This document shows positions 10,469 through 20,463 of a DNA stretch of 64,000 bases, in pieces. The DNA lies in contig OX388343.1 in NCBI GenBank assembly GCA_947579665.1, forward strand, positions 98,089,657 to 98,153,656, in the 5' to 3' direction. This stretch comes from Sympetrum striolatum. Taxonomy: Eukaryota; Arthropoda; Insecta; Odonata; Libellulidae. The translations under genes were made by a program, and so were the position numbers. The notes under the pieces were generated by a model. It saw nothing but the letters and a program-made list of their open reading frames with translations, did not search any database and was not told where the DNA came from. Within the stretch, counting starts at the first letter, position 1. Each line of letters starts with the position of its first letter.

Positions 10469-13400
10469 GTTATTGTTGATTTTTTCGACTTTTTCTGGAG
10501 AAAAAAGCATTTTCCTACCTCATTTTAATACTTATCGTTAAATTTCTTAAATTGAGTATAAACAGGCTAAAAATTACTCGAAAAAAGGCAAAATAGCACC
10601 AAAAAACTGAATTATATCGCTAAAATTTAGTGTTATTGATGCTTTTTTCGAACTTTTCCGGAAAAAAAGAAGTTTTTGTTCATCTTTTTAATATTTTTCG
10701 TTTAATTCTTCAAATCGAGTATAAATGGGCTAAGAACTGATTAATAGCGCTAAAATTTAGTTATAATGTTCATTTTTTCGAACTTTTCCGGAAAAAAAGA
10801 AGTTTTTTTTCATCATTTTAATATTTTTTGGTTAATTCCTCAAATCGTATATAAAGGGGCTATGAATTACTCGAAAATTGAAAAAAAAAACGCCCAAAAA
10901 ACTGAAAAATATTGCAAAAATTCTGTGTTTTTGATGATTTTTTTTTTATTTTTCCGGAGAAAAAGACGTTTTCCTTCCTCATTTTAATACTTTACGTTTA
11001 CTTTCTCAAATCGTGTACAAATGGGCTAAGAACTAAACGAAAAAATGAAAAATATCGAAAAAAATTTGAAGAATTTCGCTAAAATTAAGTTTTATTGATG
11101 ATTTTTTCGAACTTTAACGGAAAAAAAACGTTTTCGCTCATCAATTTATTACTTCTCGTTGAATTCCGTAAATCGAGTACAAATTTGTTAAGTATTACTC
11201 AAAAAATGGCAAAAAAGACCCAAAAAACAGAAAAATATCGCAAAAATTCAGTGTTTTTGATAATTTTTTCGAACATTTTCGCAGAAATAGACGTTTTCGT
11301 TCATCATCTTAATTTTTTTTGTTAAAATCTTCAAATCTAGTATAAATGGGCTATGAATACTCGAAAACAGGCAAAACATCGCCAAAAACTGAATAATTTC
11401 GATAAAATTCTTAGATATTGATGATTTATTCGAACTTCTCCGGAGAAAAAGATGTTTTTCCTCATCATATTAATAATTCTCGTTAAAATATTCAAATCGA
11501 GTATTAATGGGCAAAGAAATACTCCAAAAAAAGGAAAAAGAGCCCCAAAATACTGATTAATAGCGCTAAAATTTAGTGTTATTGTTAATTTTTTTGAACT
11601 TTTCCAGAAAAAAACAAGTTTTTGTTCATCATTTTAATATTTTTCGTTTAATTCCTCAATTTGGATATAAAGTGGCTACGAATTACTGGAAAATTGAAAA
11701 AAACGCCCAAAAAACTGAAAAATATTGCAAAAATTCTGTGTTTTTGATGATTTTTTTTTATTTTTCCGGAGAAAAAGACTTTTTCCTTCCTCATTTTAAA
11801 ACTTTACATTAAACTTCTCAAATCGTGTAAAAATGGGCTAAGAACTAAACGAAATAAAACAAAATATCGAAAAAAACCTGAAAAATTTCGATAAAAATTA
11901 AGTGTTATTGATGATTTTTTTGAACTTATCCGGAAAAGAAGAAGTTTTTGTTCATCATTTTATTATTTTTCGTTTAATTCCTCAAATCGGATATAATGGG
12001 TCTAAGAACTAAACGAAAAAAAGCAAAATATCGAAAAAAAACTGAAACATTTCGCTAAAATTAAGTGTTATTGATGATTTTTTCGAACTTTTCCGGAAAA
12101 AAAAAGTTTTCGCTCATCAATTTATTACTTCTCGTTGAATTCCGTAAATCAAGTACAAATTTGTTAAGTATTACTCAAAAAAAGGCAAAAAAGACCCAAA
12201 AAACAGAAAAATATCGCAAAAATTCAGTGTTTTTGATAATTTTTTCGAACATTTTTGCAGAAAAAGACGTTTTCGTTCATCATCTTAATCTTTCTTGTTA
12301 AAATCTTCAAATCTAGTATAAATGGGCTATGAAATACTCGAAATAAGGCAAAACATCGCCAAAAAACTGAATAATTTCGATAAAATTCTTAGATATTGAT
12401 GATTTATTCGAACTTCTCCGGAGAAAAAGATGTTATTCCTCATCATATTAATAATTCTCGTTAAAATCTTCAAATCGAGTATTAATGGGCAAAATAATGC
12501 TCCAAAAAAAAGCAAAAGAGCCCCAAAAACCTGATTAATAGCTCTAAAATTTAGTGTTATTGATGCTTTTTTTGAACTTTTCCGGAAAAAATAGAAGTTT
12601 TAGTTCATCATTTTAATATTTTTCGTTTAATTCCTCAATTCGAATATAAAGGGGCTATGAATTACTGGAAAATTGAAAAAAACGCCCAAAAGACTGAAAA
12701 ATATTGCAAAAAGTCTGTGTTTTTGATGATTTTTTTTTAATTTTTCCGGCAAAAAAAGAAGTTTTCCTTCATCAATATAATATTTGCCGTTAAAATCTTC
12801 AAATCGAGTATAAATGGTGAATGAAATACTCAAAAAGAGGCAAAATAGCGCCAAAAAACTGATTAATTGCGCTAAAATTTAGTGTTATTGTTGATTTTTT
12901 CGAACTTTTACGGAAAAAAAGAAGTTTTTGTTCATCATTTTAATATTTTACGTTTAATTCTTAATTTCGGATATAAAGGGGCTATGAATTACTCGAAAAT
13001 TGAAAAAAACGCCCAAAAAACTGAAAAATATTGCCTAAATTCTGTGTTTTTGATGATTTTTTTTTTTTAATTTTTTAGGAGAAAAAGACGTATTCCTTCC
13101 CCATTTTAAAACTATACGTTTAATTTCTCAAATCGTGAATACATGGGCTAAGAACTTAACGAAAAAATCTAAATATCGAAAAAAAAACTAAAAAATTTCG
13201 CTAAAATTACGTGTTATGGATGATTTTTTCGAACTTTTCCGGAAAAAATACGATTTCGCTCACCAATTTATTACTTCTCATTGAATTCCGTAAATCGAGT
13301 ACATATTTGTAAAGTATTACTCGAAAAATGGCAAAATAGCCCCAAAAAACTGAAAAATATCGAAAAAAATTCAGTGTTTATGATGATTTTTTCGAACATT

Positions 13401-13862
13401 TTCAAAGAAAAAGACGTTTTCGTTTATCATCTTAATATTTCTTGTTAAAATCTTCAAATCTAGTATAAATGGGCTATGAAATATTCGAAAAAAGGCAAAA
13501 CATCGCCAAAGAACTGAATAATTTCGATAAAATGCTTAGATATTGATAATTTATTCAATCTTCTGCAGAGAAAAATATGTTTTTCCTCATCATATTAATA
13601 ATTCTCGTTAAAATCTTAAAATCGAGTATTAATGGGCAAAGAAATACACGAAAAAAGGCAAAATAGCACCAAAAAACTGAATACTATCGCTAAAATTTAG
13701 TGTTATTGATGATTTTTTCGAACTTTTCCGGAAAAAATACGATTACGCTCACCAATTTATTACTTCTCGTTGAATTCCACAAATCGAGTACATATTTGTT
13801 AAGTATTACTCGAAAAATGGCAGAAAAGCCCCGAAAAACTGAAAAATATCGCAAAAATTCAG
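10469..13862 (+). repeat. Mosaic satellite block 4
   Basis: Order with starts: M14 10469, M9 10631, M10 10761, M4 10926, M8 11090, M6b 11252, M7 11414, M12 11577, M4 11739, M13 11902, M8 12066, M6b 12228, M7 12392, M11 12555, M4/M2 chimera 12718, M3 12883, M4 13045, M5 13212, M6 13375, M7b 13539, M5b 13701. The left half repeats the M14-M9-M10-M4-M8 word seen at 6294. The right half repeats 7403-8700. The block ends where the regular 2418-bp higher-order repeat begins. Confidence 0.88.
12718..12882 (+). repeat. Chimeric monomer M4/M2, duplicate of 7566
   Basis: Same junction at CCGG as the unit at 7566 and the same neighbours (M11 before; M3, M4, M5, M6, M7b after). Small differences such as TTTGCCG near 12782 against TTTGTCG show that the two copies have since diverged. 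Confidence 0.88.
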
Positions 13863-16280
13863 TGTTTATGATGATTTTTTCGAACATTTTCACAGAAAAA
13901 GACGTTTTCGTTCATCATCTTAATATTTCATGTTAAAATCTTCAAATCTAGTATAAATGGGCTATGAAATACTCGAAAAAAGGCAAAACATTGCCTAAAA
14001 ACTGAATAATTTTGAAAAAATGCTTAGATATTGATAATTTATTCGAACTTCTCCGGAGAAAAAGATGTTTTTCCTCATCATATTAATAATTCTCGTAAAA
14101 ATCTTCATATCGAGTTTTAATGGGCAAAGAAATACACGAAAAAAGGCAAAATAGCACCAAAAAACTGGGTAATATCGCTAAAATTTAGTGTTATTGATGC
14201 TTTTTTCGAACTTTCCGGAAAAAAAGAAGTTTTTGTTCATCTTTTTAATATTTTTCGTTTAATTCCTCAAATCGAGTATAAATGGGCTAAGAACTGATTA
14301 ATAGCGCTAAAATTTAGTTATAATGTTCATTTTTTCGAACTTTTCCGGAAAAAAAGAAGTTTTTTTTCATCATTTTAATATTTTTCGGTTAATTCCTCAA
14401 ATCGTATATAAAGGGGCTATGAATAACTCGAAAATTGAAAAAAAAAACGCCCAAAAAACTGAAAAATATTGCAAAAATTCTGTGTTTTTGATGATTTTGT
14501 TTTTATTTTTCCGGAGAAAAAGACGTTTTCCTTCCTCATTTTAATACTTTACGTTTACTTTCTCAAATCGTGTACAAATGGGCTAAGAACTAAACAAAAA
14601 AATGAAAAATATCGAAAAAAATCTGAAAAATTTCGCTAAAATTAAGTTTTATTGATGATTTTTTCGAACTTTAACGGAAAAAAAACGTTTTCGCTCATCA
14701 ATTTATTACTTCTCGTTGAATTCCGTAAATCGAGTACAAATTTGTTAAGTATTACTCAAAAAATGGCAAAAAAGACCCAAAAAACAGAAAAATATCGCAA
14801 AAATTCAGTGTTTTTGATAATTTTTTCGAACATTTTCGCAGAAAAAGACGTTTTCGTTCATCATGTTAATTTTTTTTGTTAAAATCTTCAAATCTAGTAT
14901 AAATGGGCTATGAAATACTCGAAAACAGGAAAAACATCGCCAAAAACTGAATAATTTCGATAAAATTCTTAGATATTGATGATTTATTCGAACTTCTCCG
15001 GAGAAAAAGATGTTTTTCCTCATCATATTAATAATTCTCGTTAAAATATTCAAATCGAGTATTAATGGGCAAAGAACTACTCCAATAAAAAAGCAAAAAA
15101 GCCCCAAAAACCTGATTAATAGCGCTAAAATTTAGTGTTATTGATGCTTTTTTTGAACTTTTCCGGAAAAAATAGAAGTTTTTGTTCATCATTTTAATAT
15201 TTTTCGTTTAATTCCTCAATTCGGATATAAAGGGGCTATGAATTACTGGAAAATTGAAAAAAACGCCCAAAAAACTGAAAAATATTGCAAAAAGTCTGTG
15301 TTTTTGATGATTTTTTTTTAATTTTTACGGAGAAAAAGACGTTTTCCTTCCTCATTTTAAAACTTTACGTTCAACTTCTCAAATCGTGTAAAAATGGGCT
15401 AAGAACTAAACGAAAATAAGCAAAATATCGAAAAAAAACTGAAAAATTTCGATAAAAATTAAGTGTTATTGATGATTTTTTCGAACTTTTCCGGAAAAAA
15501 AAACGTTTTCGCACACCAATTAATTACTTCTCGTTGAATTCCGTAAATCGAGTACAAATTTGTTAAGTATTACTCGAAAAATGGCAAAAAAGCCCCAAAA
15601 AACTGAAAATTATCGCAAAAATTCAGTGTTTTTTATGCTTTTTTCGAACTCTTCCGGCAAAAAAAGAAGTTTTCCTTCTTCAATATAATATTTGTCGTTA
15701 AAATCTTCAAATCGAGTATAAATGGTGAAAGAAATACTCGAAAAGAGGTAAAATAGCGCCAAAAAACTGATTAATTGCGCTAAAATTTAGTGTTATTGTT
15801 GATTTTTTCGAACTTTTACGGAAAAAAAGATGTTTTTGTTCATCATTTTATTATTTTACGTTTCATTCCTCAAATCGGATATAAAGGGGCTATGAATTAC
15901 TCGAAAATTGAAAAAAACGCCCAAAAAACTGAAAAATATTGCCTAAATTCTGTGTTTTGATGATTTTTTTTTTTAATTTTTCCGGAGAAAAAGACGTTTT
16001 CCTTCCCCATTTTAAAACTATATGTTTAATTTCTCAAATCGTGAATAAATGGGCTAAGAACTTAACGAAAAAATCAAAATATCGAAAAAAAAACTGAAAA
16101 ATTTCGCTAAAATTACGTGTTATGGATGATTTTTTCAAACTTTTCTGGAAAAAATACGATTTCGCTCACCAATTTATTACTTCTCGTTGAATTCCGTAAA
16201 TCGAGTACATATTTGTTAAGTGTTACTCGAAAAATGGCAAAAAAGCCCCAAAAAACTGAAAAATATCGAAAAAAATTCAG
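13863..16280 (+). repeat. 2418-bp higher-order repeat, unit 1 (15 monomers)
   Basis: Order with starts: M6 13863, M7 14027, M9 14189, M10 14318, M4 14483, M8 14647, M6b 14809, M7 14972, M11 15136, M4 15299, M1 15464, M2 15627, M3 15791, M4 15953, M5 16119. Fourteen full monomers and one 129-bp M9 give 2418 bp. Private marks shared with units 2 and 3 include ATATTTCATG in M6, CATTGCCTAAAAACTG at the end of M6, AACTGGGTAATATCG at the end of M7 and CACACCAATTAATTAC in M1. Differences from unit 2 are few, for example one T missing in the M9 GAACTTTCCGG and AATAACTCG in M10. Confidence 0.93.
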
Positions 16281-16444
16281 TGTTTATGATGATTTTTTCG
16301 AACATTTTCACAGAAAAAGACGTTTTCGTTCATCATCTTAATATTTCATGTTAAAATCTTCAAATCTAGTATAAATGGGCTATGAAATACTCGAAAAAAG
16401 GCAAAACATTGCCTAAAAACTGAATAATTTTGAAAAAATGCTTA
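16281..16444 (+). repeat. Representative monomer M6
   Basis: Type M6, 164 bp. Diagnostic: GTTTATGATGATTTTTTCG, GAACATTTTCACAG, AAGACGTTTTCGTTCATC, TCTAGTATAAATGGGC, CAAAACAT, and an end in GATAAAATGCTTA or similar. It has no CCGG, so the central dyad is lost. It follows M5 and precedes M7. This copy carries the ATATTTCATG mark of the 2418-bp unit. Confidence 0.88.
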
Positions 16445-16606
16445 GATATTGATAATTTATTCGAACTTCTCCGGAGAAAAAGATGTTTTTCCTCATCATA
16501 TTAATAATTCTCGTAAAAATCTTCATATCGAGTTTTAATGGGCAAAGAAATACACGAAAAAAGGCAAAATAGCACCAAAAAACTGGGTAATATCGCTAAA
16601 ATTTAG

Positions 16607-16736
16607 TGTTATTGATGCTTTTTTCGAACTTTTCCGGAAAAAAAGAAGTTTTTGTTTATCTTTTTAATATTTTTCGTTTAATTCCTCAAATCGAGTATAA
16701 ATGGGCTAAGAACTGATTAATAGCGCTAAAATTTAG
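16607..16736 (+). repeat. Representative short monomer M9 (130 bp)
   Basis: M9 starts with TTGATGCTTTTTTCGAAC, TTTTCCGG, GTTCATCTTTTTAATATTT, ATCGAGTATAAATGGGCTAA and then jumps from GAACT straight to GATTAATAGCG. Spacing to the next CGG anchor is 130 bp. The missing 33 bp equal the distance between the two AACT words that flank the A-tract region in an M4-type unit. Copies are at 3720, 6457, 9031, 10631, 14189, 16607, 19026, 24545, 26311 and 50744, always followed by M10. Confidence 0.92.
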
Positions 16737-16901
16737 TTATAATGTTCATTTTTTCGAACTTTTCCGGAAAAAAAGAAGTTTTTTTTCATCATTTTAATAT
16801 TTTTCGGTTAATTCCTCAAATCGTATATAAAGGGGCTATGAATTACTCGAAAATTGAAAAAAAAAACGCCCAAAAAACTGAAAAATATTGCAAAAATTCT
16901 G
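16737..16901 (+). repeat. Representative monomer M10
   Basis: Type M10, 165 bp. Begins TTATAATGTTCATTTTTTCG, then TTTTCCGG, AAGTTTTTTTTCATC, TTTTTCGGTTAATTCC, CGTATATAAAGGGGC, ACTCGAAAATTG. It is an M3 relative found only directly after M9, and it is followed by M4. Confidence 0.88.
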
Positions 16902-19484
16902 TGTTTTTGATGATTTTTTTTTTATTTTTCCGGAGAAAAAGACGTTTTCCTTCCTCATTTTAATACTTTACGTTTACTTTCTCAAATAGTGTACAAATGG
17001 GCTAAGAACTAAACGAAAAAATGAAAAATATCGAAAAAAATCTGAAAAATTTCGCTAAAATTAAGTTTTATTGATGATTTTTTCGAACTTTAACGGAAAA
17101 AAAACGTTTTCGCTCATCAATTTATTACTTCTCGTTGAATTCCGTAAATCGAGTACAAATTTGTTAAGTATTACTCAAAAAATGGCAAAAAAGACCCAAA
17201 AAACAGAAAAATATCGCAAAAATTCAGTGTTTTTGATAATTTTTTCGAACATTTTCGCAGAAAAAGACGTTTTCGTTCATCATGTTAATTTTTTTTGTTA
17301 AAATCTTCAAATCTAGTATAAATGGGCTATGAAATACTCGAAAACAGGAAAAACATCGCCAAAAACTGAATAATTTCGATAAAATTCTTAGATATTGATG
17401 ATTTATTCGAACTTCTCCGGAGAAAAAGATGTTTTTCCTCATCATATTAATAATTCTCGTTAAAATATTCAAATCGAGTATTAATGGGCAAAGAACTACT
17501 CCAATAAAAAAGCAAAAAAGCCCCAAAAACCTGATTAATAGCGCTAAAATTTAGTGTTATTGATGCTTTTTTTGAACTTTTCCGGAAAAAATAGAAGTTT
17601 TTGTTCATCATTTTAATATTTTTCGTTTAATTCCTCAATTCGGATATAAAGGGGCTATGAATTACTGGAAAATTGAAAAAAACGCCCAAAAAACTGAAAA
17701 ATATTGCAAAAAGTCTGTGTTTTTGATGATTTTTTTTTAATTTTTACGGAGAAAAAGACGTTTTCCTTCCTCATTTTAAAACTTTACGTTCAACTTCTCA
17801 AATCGTGTAAAAATGGGCTAAGAACTAAACGAAAATAAGCAAAATATCGAAAAAAAACTGAAAAATTTCGATAAAAATTAAGTGTTATTGATGATTTTTT
17901 CGAACTTTTCCGGAAAAAAAAACGTTTTCGCACACCAATTAATTACTTCTCGTTGAATTCCGTAAATCGAGTACAAATTTGTTAAGTATTACTCGAAAAA
18001 TGGCAAAAAAGCCCCAAAAAACTGAAAATTATCGCAAAAATTCAGTGTTTTTTATGCTTTTTTCGAACTCTTCCGGCAAAAAAGAAGTTTTCCTTCTTCA
18101 ATATAATATTTGTCGTTAAAATCTTCAAATCGAGTATAAATGGTGAAAGAAATACTCGAAAAGAGGTAAAATAGCGCCAAAAAACTGATTAATTGTGCTA
18201 AAATTTAGTGTTATTGTTGATTTTTTCGAACTTTTACGGAAAAAAAGATGTTTTTGTTCATCATTTTATTATTTTACGTTTCATTCCTCAAATCGGATAT
18301 AAAGGGGCTATGAATTACTCGAAAATTGAAAAAAACGCCCAAAAAACTGAAAAATATTGCCTAAATTCTGTGTTTTGATGATTTTTTTTTTTAATTTTTC
18401 CGGAGAAAAAGACGTTTTCCTTCCCCATTTTAAAACTATATGTTTAATTTCTCAAATCGTGAATAAATGGGCTAAGAACTTAACGAAAAAATCAAAATAT
18501 CGAAAAAAAAACTGAAAAATTTCGCTAAAATTACGTGTTATGGATGATTTTTTCAAACTTTTCTGGAAAAAATACGATTTCGCTCACCAATTTATTACTT
18601 CTCGTTGAATTCCGTAAATCGAGTACATATTTGTTAAGTGTTACTAGAAAAATGGCAAAAAAGCCCCAAAAAACTGAAAAATATCGAAAAAAATTCAGTG
18701 TTTATGATGATTTTTTCGAACATTTTCACAGAAAAAGACGTTTTCGTTCATCATCTTAATATTTCATGTTAAAATCTTCAAATCTAGTATAAATGGGCTA
18801 TGAAATACTCGAAAAAAGGCAAAACATTGCCTAAAAACTGAATAATTTTGAAAAAATGCTTAGATATTGATAATTTATTCGAACTTCTCCGGAGAAAAAG
18901 ATGTTTTTCCTCATCATATTAATAATTCTCGTAAAAATCTTCATATCGAGTTTTAATGGGCAAAGAAATACACGAAAAAAGGCAAAATAGCACCAAAAAA
19001 CTGGGTAATATCGCTAAAATTTAGTGTTATTGATGCTTTTTTCGAACTTTTCCGGAAAAAAAGAAGTTTTTGTTTATCTTTTTAATATTTTTCGTTTAAT
19101 TCCTCAAATCGAGTATAAATGGGCTAAGAACTGATTAATAGCGTTAAAATTTAGTTATAATGTTCATTTTTTCGAACTTTTCCGGAAAAAAAGAAGTTTT
19201 TTTTCATCATTTTAATATTTTTCGGTTAATTCCTCAAATCGTATATAAAGGGGCTATGAATTACTCGAAAATTGAAAAAAAAAACGCCCAAAAAACTGAA
19301 AAATATTGCAAAAATTCTGTGTTTTTGATGATTTTTTTTTTATTTTTCCGGAGAAAAAGACGTTTTCCTTCCTCATTTTAATACTTTACGTTTACTTTCT
19401 CAAATCGTGTACAAATGGGCTAAGAACTAAACGAAAAAATGAAAAATATCGAAAAAAATCTGAAAAATTTCGCTAAAATTAAGT

Positions 19485-19646
19485 GTTATTGATGATTTTT
19501 TCGAACTTTAACGGAAAAAAAACGTTTTCGCTCATCAATTTATTACTTCTCGTTGAATTCCGTAAATCGAGTACAAATTTGTTAAGTATTACTCAAAAAA
19601 TGGCAAAAAAGACCCAAAAAACAGAAAAATATCGCAAAAATTCAGT
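19485..19646 (+). repeat. Representative monomer M8
   Basis: Type M8, 162 bp. An M1 relative with GCTCATCAATTTATTAC, ACTCAAAAAATGGC, AAAGACCCAAAAAACAG, and the end ATATCGCAAAAATTCAG. In the first half of the window the dyad core reads CTTTAACGG (broken). In copies from 40199 onward it usually reads CGTTTCCGG (partly restored). It is followed by M6b. Confidence 0.87.
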
Positions 19647-19972
19647 GTTTTTGATAATTTTTTCGAACATTTTCGCCAAAAAATACGTTTTCGTTCATCA
19701 TCTTAATTTTTTTTGTTAAAATCTTCAAATCTAGTATAAATGGGCTATGAAATACTCGAAAACAGGAAAAACATCGCCAAAAACTGAATAATTTCGATAA
19801 AATTCTTAGATATTGATGATTTATTCGAACTTCTCCGGAGAAAAAGATGTTTTTCCTCATCATATTAATAATTCTCGTTAAAATATTCAAATCGAGTATT
19901 AATGGGCAAAGAACTACTCCAATAAAAAAGCAAAAAAGCCCCAAAAACCTGATTAATAGCGCTAAAATTTAG

Positions 19973-20135
19973 TGTTATTGATGCTTTTTTTGAACTTTTC
20001 CGGAAAAAATAGAAGTTTTTGTTCATCATTTTAATATTTTTCGTTTAATTCCTCAATTCGGATATAAAGGGGCTATGAATTACTGGAAAATTGAAAAAAA
20101 CGCCCAAAAAACTGAAAAATATTGCAAAAAGTCTG
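19973..20135 (+). repeat. Representative monomer M11
   Basis: Type M11, 163 bp. An M3 relative with TGATGCTTTTTTTGAAC (TTCG changed to TTTG), CCGGAAAAAATAGAAG, CCTCAATTCGGATATAAAGG, ACTGGAAAATTG, and the end GCAAAAAGTCTG. It follows M7 and precedes M4. In later copies ACTGG becomes ACTAG. Confidence 0.88.
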
Positions 20136-20463
20136 TGTTTTTGATGATTTTTTTTTAATTTTTCCGGAGAAAAAGACGTTTTCCTTCCTCATTTTAAAAC
20201 TTTACGTTCAACTTCTCAAATCGTGTAAAAATGGGCTAAGAACTAAACGAAAATAAGGAAAATATCGAAAAAAAACTGAAAAATTTCGATAAAAATTAAG
20301 TGTTATTGATGATTTTTTCGAACTTTTCCGGAAAAAAAAACGTTTTCGCACACCAATTAATTACTTCTCGTTGAATTCCGTAAATCGAGTACAAATTTGT
20401 TAAGTATTACTCGAAAAATGGCAAAAAAGCCCCAAAAAACTGAAAATTATCGCAAAAATTCAG

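Larger units (their letters stand above)
16281..18699 (+). repeat. 2418-bp higher-order repeat, unit 2 (15 monomers)
   Basis: Same order as unit 1: M6 16281, M7 16445, M9 16607, M10 16737, M4 16902, M8 17066, M6b 17228, M7 17391, M11 17555, M4 17718, M1 17883, M2 18046, M3 18210, M4 18372, M5 18538. Unit 2 shares with unit 1 the rare TTTCAAACTTTTCTGG change in M5 (near 16136 and 18554), a strong sign of recent duplication. Unit-specific changes include GTTACTAGAAAA near 18640 and AATTGTGCT near 18193. Confidence 0.93.
18700..20463 (+). repeat. 2418-bp higher-order repeat, unit 3 (partial)
   Basis: M6 18700, M7 18864, M9 19026, M10 19156, M4 19321, M8 19485, M6b 19647, M7 19809, M11 19973, M4 20136, M1 20301. 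The order follows units 1 and 2 for eleven monomers. It then leaves the word at 20464, where an M2/M6 chimera leads to M7 instead of M3. M6b here carries a private change, GCCAAAAAATACG near 19675 in place of GCAGAAAAAGACG. That change reappears at 26961, marking the later large duplication. Confidence 0.92.
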
